Position numbers and translations under genes: made by a program
Notes under the pieces: model-generated
The model's input: the letters and a program-made list of their open reading frames with translations, nothing else
Told to the model about the DNA's origin: nothing
Database searches by the model: none
Shown: in pieces, positions 1 through 9,200 of the stretch
How positions within the stretch are numbered: position 1 is the first letter of the stretch
Layout: each line of letters starts with the position of its first letter
Origin: Epithemia pelagica
Taxonomy: Eukaryota; Bacillariophyta; Bacillariophyceae; Surirellales; Surirellaceae
Reading direction: 5' to 3'
NCBI GenBank assembly: GCA_946965045.2
Contig: OX337235.1
Span: 310,001 to 374,000, forward strand
Length of the DNA: 64,000 nucleotides

Positions 1-64
1 TCTTTGAAAAACGTTCAAATTCTAGCTCCTAGAGTGCATCAAACAAAAACCGGAACACACCATC

Positions 65-1364
65 ATGAATCAAGATGAGGACTCTGAATCTTCCTCCTTG
101 GCACATTTGACACAAGTAGATGCTGCTCATGGCAATGGGTCAACTGTGGATCAAGATGATGGACTCCACAGCGGCTTGGGTCTGGAGGAGTTACGGACTC
201 GGGCACGCAAACATGTAGAAGAGGTAAGCCATGTGTGTTGGACTGCATCGTTCATTTCTCTACAAATGTCGTCCTGATTGAAAATGCCAGTACATCCGAG
301 GCATTCCAATGAGCGAGAAGCTCGAATACATGGAAGGTCTCTCCAGGTCTCCAGATCTTGTCGCTTCAGAGTCAGATCCTCTTCAATTTGTGCGCTTTTG
401 CAACTATAACGTGTGGGCGGCAGGGGAACGTCTTGTACGATACTGGAAAGCACGAAAGGAGGCATTTGGTGATGAACGTGCTTTCTTGCCGTTGATCCTC
501 ACAGGAAGGGGTGCCCTGACCGATGGTGATGTACTTCAGCTGAAGGCTGGGTATCCAGCTGTACTTCCAAACACACGAACTGGCCTTCAAGCTGTGTTTT
601 GTGATCGTCGACAGAGCCTTCAATCAACATCTGTGGAATCACGAGTGCGGTGTGCCTTCTACATTGGTCATCTCCTATCGCAAGATCCGATGGCTCAATC
701 AGATGGAGTGGTTTGCCTGGTCCTGCTGACGACTCCTCGAGTTCAAGGTTATGACCCAAACTTCATAAGGAGAATATATACCTTGGGGAAACATGTGCTT
801 CCCATTAAATGGCAACTTCATGTTCTCAACTATTTACCTAAAAGCCCTGCTAAACGATTCGCCGTGCAGGATCTGATCACCTCGTACGTTGCTGAGATTA
901 TGAAGATTGGCTTTGGGCCTGAAGATACAGAAATCCATATTGAACGTGAAGATGGACAAATACTACAAGAACTTCTCGATATTGGTCTGCCGACAGAGGG
1001 AATTCCAGATGCCGCGGGTGGATCATGGAGCTTTGAGCAGTCTGCCAAATGGTGCCGAGAAAGAGCCACAGCCGAAAGACACAAGTATCACAACCTACAA
1101 TCATCTCCACAGCGAACAGCGGCGGCTACTGCATCTCCTGCTCGACCAGTAGTTGAATCTATAGGAGTGCCTACTGAACAAATGAGTCGAGTGACAAGCA
1201 CTTCAACGATGGCGGGAGCAAGTTCCTGTTCATCTGTTGTCATGGACGAGGCTACTGTTAGAGCCAGTTGCTCAGCCTTCAGCCTATGCAATGGCACGCT
1301 TGTTTCTCCTTACAAACTTCGTTTTCGCTATAGAGTGAGCTCTCTCAGCTCGTCGTTAATCTAG
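65..1364 (+). pseudogene. CRAL-TRIO-like/bZIP protein gene, 5' part, cut by retrotransposon A
   Basis: Exon 1 is 65-223, an intron of 67 bp follows (224-290, GT..AG, phase 0), and exon 2 starts at 291 with Tyr-Ile-Arg. The protein has an acidic, Ser-rich start. A CRAL-TRIO-like block follows, with FVRFCNYNVWAAGERLVRYW near residues 75-95 and LLTTPRVQGYDPNF further on. Its intact paralogue at 27486-29598 has the same exon junction and the same block order, followed by a C-terminal bZIP. Here the reading frame meets the TG end of an LTR at 1256 and runs 35 codons into it before a stop at 1362-1364. The surviving product would be about 410 residues without a DNA-binding region. Removing 1256-15280 joins the frame to 15281-15506. 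CRAL-TRIO is recognised by motif only; the ligand is unknown. The ATG at 65 is the first in frame. Confidence 0.8.
1251..1255. repeat. Target-site duplication of element A, left copy
   Basis: GCTAC here is repeated at 15276-15280 directly outside the other LTR. Confidence 0.9.
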
Positions 1365-1650
1365 TCTTAGTTTGAGCTTCCACGACCTTCTCCGATCAAA
1401 ATGTCCCTGTAACTTCTTGTCGTGGTCATTCCATAGGCATTAAGACCGGCGTCTGATCCGGCCATGGCTTTTCCTTTCTTGTTATCCTTGTTATCATGAT
1501 GTGGTTGACTTGTGTCCCCATCTGTATTGCTGCCGTCCCAGTATGACTTCTTGTCTCCCTGGTGGACAAGTTTGGTCTTTGGCGTAATCGGCATTGCTTC
1601 CGAATGACCAGCTTCCGAATCGTTCGTCCGTCGGTTCTCGTGCTTCAACA
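1256..1650 (-). repeat. Element A 3' LTR
   Basis: This 395-bp copy pairs with 14881-15275 and shows two mismatches by eye. It contains the stop codon of the pol frame at 1367-1369, so the last stretch of Pol is encoded inside the LTR. A short purine run (AAGGAG on the minus strand) just right of 1650 is the likely polypurine tract. Confidence 0.95.
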
Positions 1651-2527
1651 CACTCCTTGGGTCCTCCATCTGGTCAGTTGGTGGATCCATTCCCATTACA
1701 AGGTTCCGCAACTTGTGAAACAGGTGTCCTTGAAGAGGCTTTGTGAAAAAGTCCGCTATCATGTCCTTGGTTGGACAGTGTTCGATTGATATTTCCCCTT
1801 TCTTCACTTGGTCGGTGATATAACAATAACGTATGTGCATGTGTTTGGTTCATTTCGTGCTTCATTGACGTCCATTCTTCTCAAGAAGTATAGAACTCAA
1901 GTTATCTTGATACAGCACGTTTGCAGCGATGGAAAACCCTTGCGCTTCCAAGAACATTTTGGTCCACAATATCTGTGGAAGGACATCGTGCACGCCGACA
2001 ATCTCACTTTCAGTCGAGCTACGAGTCACCATCTTTTGTTTCCAAGATCCACTGAACACTGAGCCTTTACCCATTGACATCGTTGCTCCTGTATGACCCC
2101 TCATGTTGGGGTGCACTGCATATGAAGCATCAATCCACCATTGCAGTTTTGCATCATCCTCTACCCGTAGAGTTAAAGGAAGCGACCGGGTTCCTTGTAG
2201 ATACTTCATCATTCGACTGAGTTTACTGTAATCATCTTCGTCAGGGCAAGTTAGTCGCCCGCACAGGAAAGACACTGCTGTACAGATATCAGGACGACCC
2301 CTCTGACTGAGATATAGGGCTTGCATTACAAGGTGCACAAAAATTTCCTTCTTCTTGGAATTTCAAGTTGGTGTACCGTTCGTGTTCACCTTGAACAAAC
2401 TGCTGGAAGCGGGTGTTGATGCCACTCGTATCATGTCCTTGGGCATGTCATTGATCATATTGTTGATGTAGCTCTCCATTCTGATAATCACTGACCCCTC
2501 CACTGAATAGTCAAGTATCATACCGAG
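1367..2527 (-). pseudogene. pol: Element A RT end and RNase H, broken by stops and a frame change
   Basis: After the TAA at 2530 the same frame continues (LGMILDYSVEG...INNMINDMP), then shifts near 2345-2375. It resumes at about 2338 with HLVMQALYLSQRGRPDICTAVSFLCGR, and RNase H motifs follow (WWIDASYAVHPN, SSTESEIVG, YQDNLSSILLEKNGR). Two in-frame TGA codons lie at 1864-1862 and 1852-1850, where CGA Arg codons would fit the family pattern. The last open part (1840-1367) has HCPTKDMIADFFTKPLQG and a hydrophilic tail that runs into the LTR. All lesions are visible in the sequence. Confidence 0.85.
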
Positions 2528-5514
2528 TTAGTCGTGCACTTTTCCTCGTGACATGGTTAGGGGTCCTTCTTTCCCAAAGGTTTCTTCCATTTGTTGAATG
2601 AACTGATCTACCACTGTGCTGGACTTGTGTGAAACCTTGATATCGTCCACATGCCAGGTGACTGTCAATTGGCCACCACTGCACTCCTTATTCGCCACAC
2701 ACTCATCGTATGGGTTCACAACAAAACCCCATTCAACCAGTTGCTTGCTTAGCATCTCCCAAAATAGCCGAGCTGCCTTTAGAGTACCGTAAAGGGCCTT
2801 GTCCAACACCACGTACAACGCTTTCTCCCCTCGTTCATAGCATATGTAGCCGGCATAGCATGGGTCAATTTCCAGTAACATCTCTAGCATTTCCCCAGTA
2901 AATCTGATGTAAACAATGTCGTCCATATCTGCCTGCATAAAGGCCCCTGGGACATCTACCACTGCAACGTCTCGTTTTTCTTTTGCATCGATAGCGGCTG
3001 TTAGTAAAACCGACTCTGTTTTTACTGTAGGTGACGTCGAATCCTCTTTGGGTATATAATCGCGCTGTTTGCGCCCATCCGCGCATCCGCGACCCTTCAC
3101 TTTGCCTGTTCTCTTCCTTTTCAGGAACATAAGATAGGCCAGTGCATCTCTTCGTTGTTTTGGTGTTAAGCTATACCGCGCGACCGGCCTCATAACCTTT
3201 CTGTCATGCAGTTGTCTCATCTCTTTCTGAACAGCGTCCAATCCTTCTTCGCCGAACTTTTTCAACCCCAACTTCAATGACATTTGTGGAGTCTCCACGG
3301 TATCTTCAACTCCTGCCACTTCAGCCATGACTGCACCATCCTCGTCATCATTTTCTCGGTCGCTTGTGTCAAACTCCTCAGGATTGTATCTGTGACTATA
3401 GTCTCGTGTTCTGCGGCTTCGTAAGCTGTATCTTCCTTCATTCTCACGGTTGCCACTTTCCTCCTCATCATGTTGAGACTGGTCATCACCTTTTTCAGCC
3501 GCGGCCATCACTGGGTCATTATTTTCGTCCGTATTGTTCACGGGCCTCTCTTCCTGTACTTCTTCAATCGGCACGTCATCCACGTCGGCGTCATCATCGA
3601 TAGGGTCCATAGCATCATCCTCCGGCTCCTGTTCCATGATAACTGGTGGCACTCCTTCATTTTCCGCTACCTCCATTCCGGGCAACACTCCTTGGTTTTC
3701 CTCCACCACGGACAACACTCCTTGGTTTTCATCCTCATTGTCGGCAATCTCATCCTCTGGATCGTCGTACTCGTCGTAATCGTCGTCTATTTCGTCCATC
3801 TCGTTGGGGTTAAAGTCGTCATCGTCTTCGTCGTCATCATCCAAATCAAGAATGTTTGCCAGGTTGTTTCTGTCCCCGAACACAAGACCAGGGTTTGCCT
3901 TTTGTTGTCGTGCCATCCTGTGCACCCGATCGATAACATCGTCAGGCATAGGTAGAGCAGTTGCGTGTAGTCGATTAATAACTCGTCCCGTTGAAAGACT
4001 GAGAAAATAATAACTTCCTTGGGCGTTTCCGGTTGGTCGTAGTGCGAGTGCCCCAATTGTCCTTGGGTTCATAGAGTTGTCGTGCTCTTCGTGTGTTTGG
4101 CAGTATTCCCCGAATTGATACTTGCAGTGGCGGCTATAATCTAACTTTTGTCCTGTAATGATCGTTCTGGGACTTGCCTCTTGAGATACGCCACTCGCAA
4201 TAGGAAACCCGTTCAGCCAGAACACAGCCGACTTTGCCATTTTGATGACTAGTCTCCCAGGTATTTTCTTGAACGGTAGTGTATTGTAAGTTGCCCGAAT
4301 CCGCTCCTTCATCGTCCTGATGTATCTTTCCACGTCTCCAACGTGTTCGTCTCTCGAAGTATCATTGAGTGCGATCCCCATGTCGGCTAGAGCGCCCTTC
4401 AAATACGAGAATGCGCCATCCATCAGTGACGATTCCACCTTGAAACCGGCTCTTCGATATACCTGGCAGATGTGTTTGATTGCTTCCAACATTGGGCCTT
4501 CTTTCAAGCTCACCATGGCTTCGACTGTACCAAACTTGATGTTTCTTGAAATGCTAGCTAGCATTGGGATGTTGTTGATATGTAGCACGTCCACACAGAT
4601 GGTCACACGTCTGTACTTCTCCAGAATAACATTGGGGACTGGTGTCACGGGTGAGTCCACAATAGGTGGTCGCCTTCGAGTCGTCTTTCCTTTCAGGGCT
4701 CCAATGTCAGGCCCAAAAATGTGTTCTGCAGCCAATATATCGGCCCTCGTCACTGGACAATTTGGTAGGGAACTTCCTTCCACAATTTTAATGTAGTCCC
4801 TTGTACTTGGTCGTCCAATCTTGATTTGAAGTTCTCGTGCTCTAAGGGCTCTCATGTAGTCGTTGTTGGTGTATTTAGATTTATTGTCCCTGACTGTATT
4901 CACCACCAACATATGTCCATCATCATGCATCTCATCATTTGGGCTTGAAGTGTCTAGGTAGTGTAGTCCCGACTCGGCTTCCTTGAAAATATGCCTTTTT
5001 CCGTCTGGCTTATAAACAGTGAACTCGCCCCCGCTTTTCTTGACCACATAGTCCACCCTTCCATATTTCTTTCTGATCCGACTGAGACTCAGCACATTTG
5101 CAATTCCTTTTGGGTTGTGCCACACCTCACCATATCCTTCCAAGTCTCCAACCATGTCAATTGTGCGTCTTCCTGCATTGCAATAGATATTAATCTCCTT
5201 ATTTGTCTTACGTATATTCTTGAGCAAGGCTCTGTTACTGAAACAATCCACCGTCGACTGACTATCCAGAAGGATCCACGTCTTGGGTACAATATCGTTA
5301 GATTGGGAAAACGAGAACATCACAGCATTTACTTCAGTGCTCTCACCGTTGTTGTTGTTGTCATCATTGTTGTTGTTACCGTTTCCTTCTTGACCCTGCT
5401 GGTGTGGGCAGTCTCTTGCGTAATGACCTGGTCCTCCGCAGTTGTAACAGATGACTTGACTCATGTCTCTCCCATTAGTCGAGGTTTGTGCAAATGCCAC
5501 TCCGTCATTCTCAG
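2528..5514 (-). pseudogene. pol: Element A gag knuckle, protease, integrase and RT, ending in a nonsense codon
   Basis: Reading leftwards from the B junction: a CCHC knuckle (CYNCGGPGHYARDC, plus strand about 5405-5450); a protease-like site WILLDSQSTVDCF; and an integrase region with CVDVLHINN, SLMDGAF and GDVERYIRTMKER as the likely D, D and E carriers. A long acidic linker (plus strand about 3380-3860) ends in YSLRSRRTRDYSHRY, and RT follows with the catalytic box HVDD where YVDD is usual. The frame stops at 2530-2528 (TAA) inside the RT motif that reads YLG in element C. The Tyr-to-His change next to the Asp pair and the stop argue that this copy is dead. Confidence 0.85.
5510..5514. repeat. 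Target-site duplication of element B, left copy
   Basis: CTCAG here is repeated at 13899-13903; both lie in the gag of element A. Confidence 0.9.
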
Positions 5515-6297
5515 TGTTACAATTCTTTCTGAATCGTAGGGACATTGATGCTCGGTAGAGCAGACAATCAGGTAGGTCACCAACCGATACAAGCTTCTCA
5601 GGGTCAGAGAAGCAAGCAAGTCGAAGTCTATCAGAAGGATAGTCGGGACACAAAAGAAGATGTGATAAATGGTGATATTGTTAGATTGTGTGTTGATTAC
5701 TACGATAGGTCTACGTGAAATGTTCGGTCCTGCCAAGGGTCATGTGTCATAGGTTCTTGGCGGCAACAGGTTTGGAATAGTTGGAGTCGATTCATGTGAT
5801 GTATATGACATGTATATGTGGACGGATAACATATACAGGGTCAACAGCTCTTGCTTTGGGTTGGCATAGTTGTTTTCATGGCGCGCAGCTTGTTGACAAT
5901 TTGGAGATTGTGGGAATGGAAATATGGTCTCGCGTGATCGTGTGTCGTGCTTGGAATACTTAGACCGTTGGGTCGGATAGATGCCGACAGCGCTCGGATG
6001 TCGCTTGGGCGCGCTCGATGATTTCGGGCGCGTACGCTTAGGGCGTTAGTATAATGTCCGAGCAACGGCCAAATTTACGTCCGTTGTAATACCGCACGAC
6101 CCAGTTTAGTCTTGAGAGTGAGTTCGTCAATCTATTCTCACTTTTCATGATTTGCGAAGAAATATAGGTCGATATAGCGCGAAGCTAGGGAACATAGCTC
6201 GAAGCTAGATGGCATGATGCGATAGCACGAGGCTATGTGACATGGGGAATCGATGAGATGTAGAATCTAACCACCATAGACGGTGAGAATTCTAACA
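5515..6297 (-). repeat. Element B 3' LTR
   Basis: It is 783 bp long with one mismatch to 13116-13898 by eye. The gag-pol stop codon (6294-6292) lies just inside it. On the minus strand the bases before the LTR are TGTGGGGAG, the likely polypurine tract. Confidence 0.95.
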
Positions 6298-9200
6298 CTC
6301 CCCACAACTTGTCGTTTCAGCCTTGTCATCATTGGATTTGTTGAGGTCTTGAACTTCTCCTTTCCAAAACAACAATGGCTTGAGCATGGGCGAAATAGAT
6401 ACGAAATCCCAATGTTTGCTAAGGATATCGGCAGGGTTGGTCTTTCCATCTTTCCAGTAGAATGCAACATACTTTGCTGCGATGGCTTCACAAACTCGGT
6501 GGTATGACAGAAGATGGTGTCTCTTGGATAGTATGGAATGAGGAACGGTTGCATTGAGCACAACAGATCTGTTATCTCCGTACATGTAACTTCGCTCTCG
6601 GATAGGTACTCCAAGGTAGCGGAGGGAATGTCGTAATTCTGTAATCTGATCTATTGCTGTCCTTGCAGCCACAAACTCAGATCCATAGGTAGCAGTTTCC
6701 ACCGTGCTCTGTCTCTTGCTGTACCAGTCAATAGGTGTTCCGTTCAACAAATGTAGAACAGCAGTGACGGATTTACCAGTGACTATGTCATGCATGAGAT
6801 TGGCATCAACATAATGAGTTGTGGTAACATAGCGGCCAAGAGGTGTTGGGCAGTCTTCAGGAATACGTTCACTTGCATTCGAATAGACAGTGCGAGTCCA
6901 ATCAAATTCTTGGGTAGGAAGACTTGAATAATCAGGCTCTCCAATCCTAAATCTGATTGCGCCTTCTGGGAGATGTGCAAGGTATCCATAGATACGCTTG
7001 GCTCTATCAAGATGTCCTTTCCTCGGAGCAGCACGAAAGCGTGATAGCGTCATTGTAGCGGTGAAGACGTCGAAACGACCAATAGTGATCACCCATTGGA
7101 GTTGTCCAATCAGAGTTTGGAAATGGCTAGTACCTTCTTCATCAAGGAGCTCAGAATCATCCAGTTCAGGATGGTCTCCACCAATAAGAGGTGTTTTGGC
7201 TTTCTTGGGTTTCTCCTTGAAGATCCGTTCGAAAGTGTCCATCATCTTACCAATGTAGCGTCTTGGATCTGCTACTAATGTTCCATCAGAATCCTTGGTG
7301 TAACAACATCCCAAGTGGAAATCAATAGGTTCATCTCCTTTGAGTTTGAAGTTGTATTTCTCCTTCAGGATCTTGCAGATATTCCCAGGATCAGTAGAAA
7401 TAATGGCTAAGTCATCAACGTATACGGCAATGTTTTCGTAACAGTCTTCTCCAGGTGCTTTCCTCATCCAGATATCCGGATCTGCTTTGCTTGGTGAAAA
7501 TCCCATGTCTGTCAAAACATCGAATAAGACATCATGCCAGCGTGCGCCTGATGACTTCAATCCATAAAGTGCCTTGTATATAATCAGGATGTGACCTTCT
7601 AATTCCTTGAATTCAGGTCCTGCGACAATGAAAATTTTCTCCCCTGTCAAGGCTTCCAGATATGCGTTTCCAATATCTGCTCCCCATATTTCCAAGTCAT
7701 TCAAAGTACCCAGGAATAAGGCAATGCGGAGGTTGCAAATGGAAACAACACCTGAATAGATTGTCTCAACAGGTTCTTTTGTGTGATGTCCATCTGCGAC
7801 AAGTCTTGCTTTATGTCGTCCATCATGTTTTACGTCAAAGACAAGATGTACACGTATCTTATGATATCCTTCAGGTGCATTGGATACTTTCCCTTTAATG
7901 AAGATGGCTTTCCCAAAATCCTTGAATGTCTTGTAGGACTGGATCTGTGACAATTCTAATTCTGTTGCATCCTGCCACTTTGTGTTGCCATGTTGTTTAT
8001 CAAGAGCGACAGCTTCCTCATAATTGCGTGGTACTTGGAATCCAAACTTATACTTGACGGAATGGTGAACTTGTTTAATCCTTGACTGTTTGGCTGCTCG
8101 AATGAGACGTTTGCTTGTTTTGACATAACGTTTCAAATGCTTCCATCCAGGTTCGTTGAGTAAATCATGTTTCTTTCCATAAATTGCTACAGTGATCGGA
8201 TCATCATTGGCGATGAATGATAAAGGTTCATAGGTAGTCTTCCCAGTTTCCCAATCAACAAGCAAATTATATTTGCTCCCCTTGTAATCTGGATCAGTTG
8301 TGTTCAGTGGGCCTTGATGGGCGATGACGTCCCTGAACCTGAAAAGATTATCTCCAGAGGTTTGAGCTTGGTTATCTCGTTCGATATACTCCATGAGTTG
8401 ATTATAGGATATCATCTCATCAACATCAGAATTTGTCTTTCGGTAGATGTATTTGACACGTTCTTCCTGTTTCGTTGCTTCTTCATTAAGATCAATGACT
8501 CGTTTGATGACACGTGCACGGTGTCGCTCTCCATTTTCTTCTGTGTCGCATAGGAATGTGCGTCCTATCATGTCGTCAAAATCGATCGTGGGCATTGGTT
8601 TGGATGGATCTTCACTATCACTGCGAATGAAGACAGTGTCAGCTTGCTTATCATTGTCATCCTTCTCAGACAAATCCTCCCCTGAAGGTCGATCCACTCG
8701 TAGGTTAGGTGTAGTGGATTCAACACGGCGAACGGCAGAACGGTAGATTATTTGGTTATCCTGGGTGAGAATCTTCCAAGTAAAAGAATCACCAACGTTG
8801 TGAGCAAAACCAACCCAGTGGCCAAGTTTCTCATCAGAAGAAGATGGATATGAACCAGAATTGGGTTCAGCGGGGTCAACACGGTAGTAAACCTCATCCC
8901 AGAAAGGAAAGAACAAGAGATGAGTAATGTCGGGTGGGCGTCCGGAGAGAGCCTCAAGAGGAGTGCGACCGGAATGGGTGGGTGATGATGTATGGTTCAA
9001 TAAGTCACAGACATACTCAAGGCAAAGAAGCCAGATGTTGGCAGGGCAACCAGTGGCATTCATGAGAGCGTTGGTCATACGTTTAACGGTCTGGTAACGG
9101 TTTTCAGCCTTATTCTGGTGTTGATGATAAGGTTCGGATCGATACTCCCCAATAAGCAAAGTGCGAAGAATGTCTTTGACCTTTTGAGAGATGAGAGATG

